This document shows positions 51,050 through 58,635 of a stretch of DNA of 58,635 nucleotides, piece after piece. Under the pieces are notes generated by a model, which was not told the origin of the DNA, made no database searches, and worked only from the letters and a program-made list of their open reading frames with translations. The position numbers and the translations under genes are program-made. Where the stretch lies: positions 1 through 58,635 of the forward strand of contig JARKQH010000206.1 of assembly GCA_029974925.1 (NCBI GenBank), read 5' to 3'. This DNA comes from Verrucomicrobiota bacterium (GTDB lineage: Bacteria; Verrucomicrobiota; Verrucomicrobiia; Limisphaerales; UBA8199). Position 1 is the stretch's first letter. Every line of letters starts with the position of its first letter.

Positions 51050-51433
51050 ATGAACCCGATAGACGATTTGCCCCATGTCCTGCAGGCGATTGAAACCGCG
51101 GTGGTGCGGGTTTGGCGCCAGCACCGGGACATGACCAACTATGCGGTGCTGCGCGTTTACGAGGCCGCGATTGTTTACTATCACGCCTTGGAACGGGGCC
51201 TGACACCCAAACCGGTCAATTTCACGGGCGTGGATGCCCTGCTTTACGACGCGGTCCATGAAGCGTGCGAATGGAGCCTGGGTCGCAGACCGGGGCCGGA
51301 ATCCATCAAGGAACCGATCCGGACCGAGGACTTGGTGGCCTGCCTGCGGCGGTTGAAGAAATCGGTGGATTTCTGGACCAAACAGGGCGGCCGCCAGGGG
51401 TACCTGACCTACATCCAGCAATTCCTTCGCTGA
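51050..51433 (+). CDS. Conserved hypothetical protein
   Basis: A 127-residue helical protein. The ATG at 51050 is used; an earlier frame start at 51017 lacks support. Sequence features: VLQAIETAVVRVWRQHRDMTN, YEAAIVYYHALERGL, and CLRRLKKSVDFWTKQGGRQG. No known domain is recognised; it looks soluble and cytoplasmic. Downstream, purF-like runs in the opposite direction. Confidence 0.7.
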   Translation: MNPIDDLPHVLQAIETAVVRVWRQHRDMTNYAVLRVYEAAIVYYHALERGLTPKPVNFTGVDALLYDAVHEACEWSLGRRPGPESIKEPIRTEDLVACLRRLKKSVDFWTKQGGRQGYLTYIQQFLR

Positions 51434-51484
51434 ACCGGGCGGTGCGGGGCTCGTCGGGGCGCCCCGTCCTGCCAGCCGGCTGCT

Positions 51485-52885
51485 TTACTCCCGGCCGTCC
51501 CAGCAATAGGTGCAAAGCCGCTCCCGGGGCAGGCCGATGGCATTTACCAGGTCGTCGAGTTGCTGGTACTGGAGGGTGGTGAGCCCCAGCCGATGCCGAA
51601 TCCGCTCCACCATCTCCCGGTATTTGGGCGAATCCGGCTGCGAATATTCCGGCGGGGGCGGGCCCTCCTGGCCTTCCAGCTCCTTGATGGCGCGGCGGCC
51701 GGCGAGGTCCAGCTCGGATTTCGAGCGGGAGAAATTCAGAAACTTGCAGCCAAAGATCAAGGGGGGACAGGCCGGGCGCATGTGGACCTCCCTGGCTCCA
51801 TAGTCAAACAGCCGCCGGACGGTGTCGCGCAGTTGCGTGCCGCGCACGATTGAATCCTCACAGAACAGGAGGCGCTGGCCCTGGATCAGTTCCTTGATGG
51901 GAATGATCTTCATGCGGGCGACCAGTTCGCGGGTGGGCTGGTCCTGCGGCATGAAACTGCGCGACCAGGTCGGAGTATATTTGACGAACGGGCGGCGGAA
52001 CGGCACCCGCTTCTCGAGCGCATAGCCCATGGCGTGGCCCGTGCCGGAGTCGGGAATCCCGGCGACGACGTCCACGGGGGTCGGGTCGCGCCGGGCCAGG
52101 GCCGCGCCGCAGCGGTAGCGGGCTTCCTCGGCGTTGACGCCGTCATATGTTGAAGCCGGGTAACCGTAATAAACCCAGAAAAAGGCGCACATTTGGCAAC
52201 GCGAGCGCGGCAGGGCCACCGTCTCGACCCCCTCCGGCGTCAGCCGGACGATTTCGCCGGGGCCAAGGTCCCGGAAGGGTTCATAGCCAAGGTTGGGAAA
52301 CGCGCAGCTTTCCATCGTGGCGGCATAGGCGCCCGGCTTGCGCCCCAGCACCAGGGGCGTGCGTCCCAGTTTGTCCCGCGCCGCATAGACTCCCTTGTCG
52401 GTGAGCAACAGCATCGAACAGGACCCCGCGATCGCGTTCTGAGCGATCTCGATCCCCTCGGCAAAAGTCGCGCCTTGGTTGATGTACAAAGCCGCCAGCT
52501 CCGTGGGGTTTATCTCCGTCCCGCTCATTTCCGAAAAATGCGCCGACCTGAGGCTGTAGGCCTTTCTGACCAGCTCGGCCGCGTTGGCAATCCGGCCCAC
52601 CGTCACAATCGCATAATTGCCCAGGTGCGATCCAATGATCAGCGGTTGATCCTCGGTATCGCTGATGACCCCGATGCCCATCCGGCCTTTGAGTTTGAGC
52701 ACGTCCTGCTCGAACTTGGACCGGAACTGGGCATTGGAGATGTCGTGAATGAACCGCGTGCAGCCCGCGCCGTCATGCACGGCCAGGCCGCCCCGGCGGG
52801 TGCCCAAGTGGGAATGATAATCCGTTCCGTAGAACAGATCGTTAACACAATCGTCTTTTGAAACGACACCAAAATAGCCGCCCAT
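51485..52885 (-). CDS. purF: Amidophosphoribosyltransferase-like protein (PurF) without N-terminal Cys
   Basis: Canonical PurF starts purine synthesis by transferring ammonia from glutamine to PRPP. This 466-residue protein has the class II amidotransferase domain (YGTDYHSHLGTRRGGLAV) and the PRTase part (VVAGIPDSGTGHAMGY; LLFCEDSIVRGTQLRDTV). However, the start codon is followed by GGYFG, not CGI. The catalytic Cys that becomes residue 1 is therefore absent, so glutamine hydrolysis is doubtful and free ammonia or another protein may supply nitrogen. The ATG at 52885 has no in-frame alternative with a Cys. The C-terminal half also contains a CTYCW motif. Confidence 0.8.
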   Translation of the reverse strand: MGGYFGVVSKDDCVNDLFYGTDYHSHLGTRRGGLAVHDGAGCTRFIHDISNAQFRSKFEQDVLKLKGRMGIGVISDTEDQPLIIGSHLGNYAIVTVGRIANAAELVRKAYSLRSAHFSEMSGTEINPTELAALYINQGATFAEGIEIAQNAIAGSCSMLLLTDKGVYAARDKLGRTPLVLGRKPGAYAATMESCAFPNLGYEPFRDLGPGEIVRLTPEGVETVALPRSRCQMCAFFWVYYGYPASTYDGVNAEEARYRCGAALARRDPTPVDVVAGIPDSGTGHAMGYALEKRVPFRRPFVKYTPTWSRSFMPQDQPTRELVARMKIIPIKELIQGQRLLFCEDSIVRGTQLRDTVRRLFDYGAREVHMRPACPPLIFGCKFLNFSRSKSELDLAGRRAIKELEGQEGPPPPEYSQPDSPKYREMVERIRHRLGLTTLQYQQLDDLVNAIGLPRERLCTYCWDGRE

Positions 52886-53129
52886 AAGAAATCAACGCTC
52901 TGGCGGATCACGCATCCGCGGCCGCCAGCTTGCGTTTGCCCGGCCGCGCGGTAAAGGGAAAAACTCGGCGGCGGGCGGCGGGGCGGGCGCGGGACGGGCC
53001 GCCTTCCTGAACCGGCCCTGGCGGGCACGCGCGCGGACGGCAACGAACGGTTTGCGGGACCTGGGGAGCGCGTTTGGCCCCCGCGCACTTTCCTCTTTGC
53101 TCAGGCGTTGCCAGACATACACTGGCCGC

Positions 53130-54137
53130 ATGAGTTTGTTCGCAGCAGGCCGGTTTCCGGCTTATCGCCCACGGCGTTTGCGCCAGTCGCCCGTGCTCCG
53201 GGCGCTGGTGCGGGAAACCCAGCTCGACCCGGCGCACCTGGTGCTGCCGCTGTTTGTGCGTTCCGGGCGCAAGCTCCGGCGGCCCATCGGCGCCATGCCG
53301 GGCGTGTGTCAGTTGTCGCCGGATGAATTGGTCAAAGAGGCGGCGCAGGCGGCGGAAGCGGGGGTGCCGGCCGTGTTGTTATTCGGCATCCCGGACCGCA
53401 AGGACGCCAAAGCCTCGGGGGCCTATGCCCGCAACGGCATCGTCCAGCAGGCGGTGCGGTTGTTGAAGCAGGAGCTGCCCGGGTTGCTGGTCATCACCGA
53501 CGTTTGCCTGTGCGAATACATGGACCATGGCCACTGCGGGCTGGTGCGGCGTGAGGCGCGCGGCGCCCGGATTTTGAACGATCCGACGCTCAAGTTGCTG
53601 GCCCGCACGGCGGCCAGCCACGCCGAGGCCGGCGCGGATGTGGTGGCGCCCAGCGACATGATGGACGGCCGGGTTCGCGCCATCCGCCAGGAATTGGACC
53701 GCCTGGGCTTTTCGGAAACGCCGATCATGTCCTATGCCGCGAAGTTCGCCTCCGCCTTCTACGGGCCGTTCCGCGAGGCGGCGGAATCCGCGCCGCGGTT
53801 CGGCGACCGGCGCAGTTACCAGATGGATGCGGCCAATGCCGCGGAAGCGTTGCGCGAGGTGGCGCTGGATATTGAGGAGGGGGCGGACATCGTGATGGTC
53901 AAACCCGCGCTGGCTTATCTGGACATTATCCACCGCGTCAAGACCCGGTTTGGGTATCCCACGGCGGCTTACGCCGTGAGCGCGGAACACGCGATGATCA
54001 AAGCCGCCGCCGCCCAGGGCTGGATTGATGAACAGGCGGTCACGCTCGAAAGCCTGCTGGCCATGCGGCGGGCGGGCGCCGACATCCTGATCACTTATGC
54101 GGCGACGGATGTGGCCCGCTGGCTGCGGAGAAAATAA
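53130..54137 (+). CDS. hemB: Delta-aminolevulinic acid dehydratase (porphobilinogen synthase)
   Basis: Joins two 5-aminolevulinates to porphobilinogen in heme synthesis. The 335-residue protein shows RPRRLRQSPVLRALVRET, VLPLFVRSG, DVCLCEYMDHGHCG (zinc-binding cysteines), SDMMDGRV, and the two active lysines in SYAAKFASAFYGPF and VMVKPALAYLD. The ATG at 53130 fits the family N-terminus; the open frame begins at 53052 without support. Full length. Confidence 0.96.
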   Translation: MSLFAAGRFPAYRPRRLRQSPVLRALVRETQLDPAHLVLPLFVRSGRKLRRPIGAMPGVCQLSPDELVKEAAQAAEAGVPAVLLFGIPDRKDAKASGAYARNGIVQQAVRLLKQELPGLLVITDVCLCEYMDHGHCGLVRREARGARILNDPTLKLLARTAASHAEAGADVVAPSDMMDGRVRAIRQELDRLGFSETPIMSYAAKFASAFYGPFREAAESAPRFGDRRSYQMDAANAAEALREVALDIEEGADIVMVKPALAYLDIIHRVKTRFGYPTAAYAVSAEHAMIKAAAAQGWIDEQAVTLESLLAMRRAGADILITYAATDVARWLRRK

Positions 54138-54191
54138 TCCGGCCGCGGGAGGGTTCCACGGCGCAGGTTGAACTCCGGCCGGGGGGAGCAG

Positions 54192-54217
54192 CCGGCGCGC
54201 GCGGCGCGCGAAGCCGG
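54192..54217. terminator. GC-rich hairpin between hemB and FHA genes
   Basis: CCGGC (54192-54196) pairs with GCCGG (54213-54217), and an inner GCGCG/CGCGC stem extends it. It lies in the 81-base gap between the convergent hemB and FHA genes and could terminate both transcripts. No T-tract is seen. Confidence 0.4.
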
Positions 54218-54218
54218 T

Positions 54219-54755
54219 CTATTTGCCGGCGATGGCAAAGACGTAAATCAAAAGCAGAACGATCACCACGCCCAGAATAATGCCCCCAATGGCGAACATC
54301 TTGTTGACCTTGTTTTCCTTCTTGGAAAAGCCCTTGCCCGCCGTGTCGAAGCCGGTGGTGCGCGTGCCTTGTTCGAGTTCGTTCAGGCTCACGCCGCGGG
54401 TCATGGCGAGCGTTTGATCCGCCACCTTTTTGGGTGGCGGGGGCGGCGGGGCCGGGGCAGCCCCGGGAGCGCCGGTTTCCAAGCGCATCTCGATTTGTCC
54501 CAGGCGCAGAGTCTGCCCGGGCTTGAGCACCTTCTCGGTAATTTTTTCCCCGTCAATGTAAGTGCCGTTGGTCGAATTCAGATCGCGCACCACGACCTCC
54601 TCGCCGCGCAACAACACTTCGCAGTGATGGCTCGAAACCGAAGGTTCCGGAATCTGAATCATGTTGTCCTCCAAACGCCCAACCGTGGTCTTTTCCACCG
54701 TCAGGTCGTACGTGCGTCCGGCCAGTCCCGCGCTCAGGAGAACAAGTTTCGCCAT
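54219..54755 (-). CDS. FHA-domain membrane protein
   Basis: A 178-residue protein. Residues 1-95 form a forkhead-associated domain: VGRLEDNMIQIPEPSVSSHHCEV and DLNSTNGTYIDG carry the conserved GR, SxxH and NxT/G positions that bind phosphothreonine. A Pro-rich linker follows at about 96-110. A C-terminal membrane helix (GGIILGVVIVLLLIYVFAIA) anchors it with the FHA domain inside. It probably recruits a phosphorylated partner of a Ser/Thr kinase to the membrane. The promoter is recognised upstream. Confidence 0.9.
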   Translation of the reverse strand: MAKLVLLSAGLAGRTYDLTVEKTTVGRLEDNMIQIPEPSVSSHHCEVLLRGEEVVVRDLNSTNGTYIDGEKITEKVLKPGQTLRLGQIEMRLETGAPGAAPAPPPPPPKKVADQTLAMTRGVSLNELEQGTRTTGFDTAGKGFSKKENKVNKMFAIGGIILGVVIVLLLIYVFAIAGK

Positions 54756-54773
54756 AATGACTTAGGTTTCGCG

Positions 54774-54801
54774 ATTATCACTTTCAGCCGAATCAAGTCA
54801 A
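54774..54801 (-). promoter_or_regulatory. Sigma-70-like promoter of the FHA gene
   Basis: On the minus strand TTGACT (54801-54796), a 16-base spacer and GATAAT (54779-54774) match the -35 and -10 consensus well. The ATG follows about 18 bases after the -10. Confidence 0.7.
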
Positions 54802-54924
54802 CCGTAAACGTTGAATGCCCGGCCAATCAAGCCATTTGCACCGGAAAGTGGGTCCAGCCTTTCCGGCCGCCCACGCGAGGGTTCCCCGGGCGGGAAGGTG
54901 GGGACCGCGGAAGCCGGCGGGGAC

Positions 54925-56079
54925 TCAAGCTTTGCAAATCAGCTCACGGAACCGCGCAAACAGGGGGGTTGAATCGTGAGGCCCGGGCGAGGCTTCGGGA
55001 TGATACTGGACGCAGAAGATCGGCTTGCTCCGGTGCCGCATCCCCTCGACCGTCTGGTCATTGAGGTTAATCCGGTCCACCACCACCTCCGATGGCAGGG
55101 AGGCTGCATCCACCGCAAACCCGTGGTTTTGGGAGGTGATTTCAACCCGCCCCGATTCCAGGTCTTTGACCGGCTGGTTGCCGCCCCGATGTCCGAACTT
55201 GAGCTTGAAGGTCCTGCCGCCAAAGGCCTGGCCAAGGATTTGGTGTCCCAGGCAAATCCCGAAAATCGGCAGGCCGGTCTGAACCAGCTCGCGGACCGTG
55301 GAAACCGCATAGCCGAGCGCGGCCGGGTCGCCGGGCCCGTTCGACAGGAAAATTCCCGCGGGCTTGTGCCGGAGGGCATCGGCTGCCGAAGCGGTGGCCG
55401 GAAGGACCCGGACGCGAAACCCGTGCTGCCGCAAGCGGCGCAGGATGTTGTACTTCATCCCGTAATCGAACGCCACGATGGGAAGGTCAGCCGGCGGCAG
55501 GGCCGCGCGAACCTGGCGGGGGTCGCCAGCCAGGCCTTGCGTCAGGCGGAATTCCGCGCTCTGCTCATCGTTTTCGTCCCAGACGAAGGACTCGCGGTGG
55601 GTCACCTCTTTGACGTAATCCACCCCAATCAATCCCGGCCATGCCTTGGCGCGCCGCAAGGCTTCCTCGTCCGCGATGTCCTCGGTGGAAATGAACCCAT
55701 TGAGCGCGCCGCGCACACGGAGCTTCTTGGTCAGCGCCCGTGTGTCCACCCCCTGGATGCCCGGAATCCCGTTCTGCTCCAGATACTCCGCCAGCGAGGC
55801 CTCGGCCCGCCAGTTGCTCACCACCGGCGACAACTCCCGGATTACAAACCCCGCCACGTGCGGGCGCCACGACTCGACGTCCTGCCGGCTCACGCCGTAA
55901 TTGCCGATCAGGGGATAGGTCATGGTCACGATCTGCCACTTGTAGGACGGGTCGGTCAGGATTTCCTGATACCCCGTCATCGAAGTGTTAAAGCACACCT
56001 CGCCGCAGGCGGACGCGCGCGCGCCAAATCCTTCACCGCGGAACAGGGAACCGTCTTCCAGTGCCAATACAGCCTTCAT
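54925..56079 (-). CDS. carA: Carbamoyl-phosphate synthase small subunit
   Basis: Glutaminase subunit that feeds ammonia to CarB for arginine and pyrimidine synthesis. The 384-residue protein opens [19 protein letters not shown] and has [16 protein letters not shown]. The class I amidotransferase triad lies in [17 protein letters not shown] (Cys) and [11 protein letters not shown] (His, Glu). Full length. carB is not in this window. Confidence 0.95.
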   Translation of the reverse strand: MKAVLALEDGSLFRGEGFGARASACGEVCFNTSMTGYQEILTDPSYKWQIVTMTYPLIGNYGVSRQDVESWRPHVAGFVIRELSPVVSNWRAEASLAEYLEQNGIPGIQGVDTRALTKKLRVRGALNGFISTEDIADEEALRRAKAWPGLIGVDYVKEVTHRESFVWDENDEQSAEFRLTQGLAGDPRQVRAALPPADLPIVAFDYGMKYNILRRLRQHGFRVRVLPATASAADALRHKPAGIFLSNGPGDPAALGYAVSTVRELVQTGLPIFGICLGHQILGQAFGGRTFKLKFGHRGGNQPVKDLESGRVEITSQNHGFAVDAASLPSEVVVDRINLNDQTVEGMRHRSKPIFCVQYHPEASPGPHDSTPLFARFRELICKA

Positions 56080-56352
56080 TGCAAAAACCGACCGGCGGAT
56101 GCTAGGCGAGCCCGCCCCCCGGTCAAGCGCAACCTACCACAGATTTTGCCGCCGCGCCCGCCCCGGTTTGAGTTTCGCAAAGATTCCTGACGGCCCGGCG
56201 CCCGCTTCGCGGGCAACGAGCGAGCCGCGGCGGGTCAATCAACGCCGGGATGGCCGGCGCGCGACATCAAGCGACGGAAGTGTGCGCGAGTTCGCAATAC
56301 GCGGGTTTGGAATACTTGCCTTTGGTTTGAATCGCCTGGATACTTCAACGCC

Positions 56353-57447
56353 GTGCGGGACACCATCCATTTTGCCATCGTCGGCTGCGGCGGAATCACG
56401 TTGCAGAACCATTTGCCGGGTCTGGCCCTTTGCCCTCAGGCCCGCCTGAAAGCGTTGTGCGATGCGGACGGGGCCACGCTCGAGCGGGCGCGCCAGCAGA
56501 CCGGGGTGGAGCTGGTTGCGACGGATTACCGGGAGGTCGTGCGCCGCGAGGACGTGGACGCGGTGATCATTGCCACGCCCAACCACACGCATGCGCCGAT
56601 CGCGCTGGAAGCCATCGCGCACAGGAAACACGTTTTGTGCGAGAAGCCCCTCGCGCTCAATGCCGCGGACGCGCGGGCCATGGCGGCGGCGGCGGACCGC
56701 GCCGGCGTGCGGCACATGACGGCCTTCACGTACCGTTTTGTGCCGGCCATGCGCTACCTGACCGAGCTGGTCAGGCGAGGCGACCTGGGCCAGCCGTACC
56801 ATTTCCGCTCCTGCCGGTTGCAGGACTGGGGCACGCGCGGGCTGGGCTGGCGTCAGGTCAAACGGCTGGCGGGCAGCGGCGAGCTGGGCGACATGCTGAG
56901 TCATCGAATTGATTTTGCCCACCTGCTGGTGGGGCCCATGAGCCGTCTGGTGGCCCACCTGGCGCAATGGCACCCGGTCCGCGGCGGGCAGCCCAACGAA
57001 TTGGACGATTGGGTGGCAATCCTGGCCTGCTTCCGCTCCGGCGCCACCGGCGTGCTGGAAAGCAGCAAGCTCGCCAGCGGGCGCAACGAAAGCTGGCGCA
57101 GCCTGGATTATGTGGAAATCAACGGAAGCGAGGCGTCGTTTGTCTTCCGGACGGGCGAATGGGACCGTCTCCAGTTCGGCAAACGCGGCGGACCGGGGCT
57201 GGAAACCCTCCCGGTTCCCGAATCGTATTGGAAACTGCCCGGTTCACCCCGGGACCCGCGCCAGGGCGATCCGCTGGTGACTTTCCGCTACGATCAGATT
57301 TGGGAATTCGTCCAGGCGATCCGGGAGCAGCGGCCGTGTGTTCCGGATTTTCACGATGGCGCGCGGGCACAGGGGGTGATGGATGCCGCGCTGCAATCGG
57401 CTGAAAGCCGGCAATGGGTGGACCTTGCGGCGGAGGAACAGGATTGA
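56353..57447 (+). CDS. Cytoplasmic Gfo/Idh/MocA oxidoreductase
   Basis: A 364-residue protein without signal peptide, starting GTG at 56353. The N-terminal Rossmann fold is FAIVGCGGITLQNHLPGL...LCDADG, and the EKP motif is in KHVLCEKPLALNAADARAM. The C-terminal part (YRFVPAMRYLTELVRRGDLG) is typical. Its stop is 17 bases before the SDR gene, so the two may act on the same sugar or cyclitol pathway. The substrate cannot be inferred. Confidence 0.88.
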   Translation: MRDTIHFAIVGCGGITLQNHLPGLALCPQARLKALCDADGATLERARQQTGVELVATDYREVVRREDVDAVIIATPNHTHAPIALEAIAHRKHVLCEKPLALNAADARAMAAAADRAGVRHMTAFTYRFVPAMRYLTELVRRGDLGQPYHFRSCRLQDWGTRGLGWRQVKRLAGSGELGDMLSHRIDFAHLLVGPMSRLVAHLAQWHPVRGGQPNELDDWVAILACFRSGATGVLESSKLASGRNESWRSLDYVEINGSEASFVFRTGEWDRLQFGKRGGPGLETLPVPESYWKLPGSPRDPRQGDPLVTFRYDQIWEFVQAIREQRPCVPDFHDGARAQGVMDAALQSAESRQWVDLAAEEQD

Positions 57448-57464
57448 CCTTGAAACCAGCGATT

Positions 57465-58175
57465 ATGAATCAAACTTGCATCGTAACGGGCGCCGGCAGC
57501 GGAGTGGGGCGGGCGGTGGTCTTGAAGCTGGCGGAGCGAGGCTGGCCAGTGGCCCTGGTGGGCCACCGCGCGGAAAACCTGCGGGAAACCGCCCGGCTGG
57601 CCGGCGAGGGGACCTCGCGGGTGCGGGCATACGCCTGCGACGTGGGGGATGCGGCGGCGGTCATGACCACCTGCCGGCAAATCGAGCAGGACCTCGGCCC
57701 GGTTGGGGTGCTGGTGAACAGCGCCGGCACCAACGTGCCCCGGCGGGCCTTGGCGGAGCTGTCGCTGGAGGATTACCACCGGATGATTGCCACCAACCTG
57801 CATGGGGCGTTTTACTTCGTCCAGGCCGTGCTGCCGGGAATGCGCGAGCGCGGCGAAGGCACCATCGTCAACATCGTCTCGGACGCCGGGAAACTCGCCT
57901 CGCCCAAGGCCGGCCCGGGCTATGTCATGAGCAAGTTCGGCCTGGCCGGCCTGACCCAAAGCATCAACGCCGAGGAACGCGCGCGCGGCATCCGGGCGTG
58001 CGCCATCTTCCCCGGCGACATTGACACGCCGCTGCTCGAGAAACGCCCCCAGCCCCCCGACGCGGCCGCGCGGCAACGCATGATGCGCGCCGAGGATGTG
58101 GCTGAATGTGTCCTGTTCTGCCTTCAGCTTCCTCCGCGGGTGATCGTCGAGGAAATGTTGGTGCGGCCGCGCTGA
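57465..58175 (+). CDS. Short-chain dehydrogenase/reductase
   Basis: A 236-residue classical SDR. It has TGAGSGVGRAVVLKLAERG for NAD(P) binding, LVNSAGTN, and NIVSDAGK with the active serine. YVMSKFGLAGL supplies the Tyr-x3-Lys catalytic pair. The ATG at 57465 is used. It lies 17 bases after the dehydrogenase gene and is probably co-transcribed. It may reduce a ketose produced by the partner. Confidence 0.9.
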   Translation: MNQTCIVTGAGSGVGRAVVLKLAERGWPVALVGHRAENLRETARLAGEGTSRVRAYACDVGDAAAVMTTCRQIEQDLGPVGVLVNSAGTNVPRRALAELSLEDYHRMIATNLHGAFYFVQAVLPGMRERGEGTIVNIVSDAGKLASPKAGPGYVMSKFGLAGLTQSINAEERARGIRACAIFPGDIDTPLLEKRPQPPDAAARQRMMRAEDVAECVLFCLQLPPRVIVEEMLVRPR

Positions 58176-58243
58176 ACCAGTCGAAACCGGTTGTCAGGCT
58201 CCGGGGAAGCCGGTTATGCTTGTCGCAGTTACCCCAGAACCGT

Positions 58244-58504
58244 ATGGAAAACGAACTGCGCTACATCACCGGCGAGCCCGTCCATGCCGGGGATCGTGTC
58301 CAATACAACACCACCTACGCAACGGTGGTTTTCGTGAGTGACGGCACCAACGAAGAGTTCGAGCCCGGCTATGCCGAGTACAGCGGCAGTGAGCGGGGCA
58401 TCATCATCTGCGACGACGATGGCGAGGTCACGACTCTGGGCGATCCGGACGAGCGCCTCACTTTCATAGATCGCGGCAGCGACTTTTCCTCCAACTCCGC
58501 TTAA
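58244..58504 (+). CDS. Small conserved hypothetical protein
   Basis: An 86-residue acidic protein. Sequence features: YITGEPVHAGDRVQYNTTYAT, then VVFVSDGTNEEFEPGYAEYS and DDDGEVTTLGDPDERLTF. It resembles small beta-rich proteins with a short SH3-like fold. No known function. The stop overlaps the end of the convergent partial gene. Confidence 0.7.
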   Translation: MENELRYITGEPVHAGDRVQYNTTYATVVFVSDGTNEEFEPGYAEYSGSERGIIICDDDGEVTTLGDPDERLTFIDRGSDFSSNSA

Positions 58505-58635
58505 AGCCGGTAGAGCCGGCTCAGAGCGTCCCGCGCCAGCTCGGCAATGCCGGACAGGGTGCGGGCGTCCCGCCGCTGCACCAGCAGCTCGACCCACTCG
58601 GAAAAAGCCGCCTCGCGGTCGGTTTCCGGTTCCGG
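58501..58635 (-). CDS. Partial gene, C-terminal end only
   Basis: The minus strand is open from the window edge to a TAA at 58501. The 44 residues read PEPETDREAAFSEWVELLVQ and then RRDARTLSGIAELARDALSR ending LYRL. It is cut by the window edge, overlaps the preceding stop tail to tail, and has no recognisable domain in the visible part. Confidence 0.6.
   Translation of the reverse strand, partial: PEPETDREAAFSEWVELLVQRRDARTLSGIAELARDALSRLYRL

Noticed and set aside
1-58635. CRISPR arrays, rRNA and tRNA genes
   Set aside because: No regular short repeat-spacer pattern and no T-loop-type tRNA signature were seen; the only tandem repeat is the two-unit block near 95-274.

Overview
The window looks like a chromosome piece from a high-GC member of the Verrucomicrobiota, probably a Limisphaerales/Pedosphaera-type soil or freshwater bacterium. 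This assignment is an inference. It rests on a giant lamin-tail/CotH secreted protein, several twin-arginine Gfo/Idh/MocA dehydrogenases, a GH29 fucosidase, a GH172 (DUF2961) protein, a DUF1343/NamZ protein and a PurF homologue that begins MGG instead of MCG. Kdo transferase, a secretin and PilT indicate a Gram-negative envelope. No rRNA, tRNA or CRISPR array was found.

Layout. 1-4.3 kb: minisatellite-like repeats, a replisome-organiser-like gene behind a 40-bp coaxial palindrome, and a secreted multidomain protein with RCC1 repeats. 4.4-5.0 kb: an intact MNT antitoxin-like gene followed by a broken HEPN toxin remnant. 5.1-11.7 kb: dapF, a secreted dehydrogenase, a 38-residue lipoprotein gene missed by ordinary ORF cut-offs, a YqgE/AlgH protein, and selA-selB. 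11.8-22 kb: fucosidase, a BNR/LamG protein and the 1.8-kilo-residue LTD/CotH protein. 22-23.8 kb: secretin. 23.8-32.4 kb: an island-like segment of less uniform composition. It is bounded on the left by a decayed fragment of the amidohydrolase gene whose intact copy lies at the right end. It carries an AraC regulator, a Trp/Cys-rich secreted protein, a four-gene membrane operon ending in an O-antigen-ligase-like/transglutaminase-like fusion, and an IS630-family element. 32.4-41.3 kb: two amidohydrolase-like genes, namZ-like, GH172 and a lytic transglycosylase. 41.4-47 kb: ileS, pilT and kdtA. 47-50.6 kb: a three-gene minus-strand cluster. 51-58.6 kb: purF-like, hemB, an FHA protein, carA, a dehydrogenase-SDR pair and small conserved genes.

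The most important observation is at 49252-49254. The minus-strand secreted protein starting at 50646 appears to stop at a TGA, but the frame continues for 41 very protein-like codons to a TAA at 49126-49128. The TGA falls inside the motif GUGGTCSYSWRVP, and a hairpin follows it directly. Because the same window encodes SelA and SelB, the dedicated selenocysteine synthesis and insertion factors, the simplest reading is a previously unrecognised selenoprotein with a Sec-x3-Cys pair near its C-terminus. It is 506 residues long rather than 464.

Other points of interest are the degraded HEPN partner of the MNT gene, the island boundary duplication, the ligase-transglutaminase operon, amidohydrolase domains without their metal-binding histidines, and a PurF lacking its N-terminal catalytic cysteine. 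All assignments come from reading the sequence; no database search was run.
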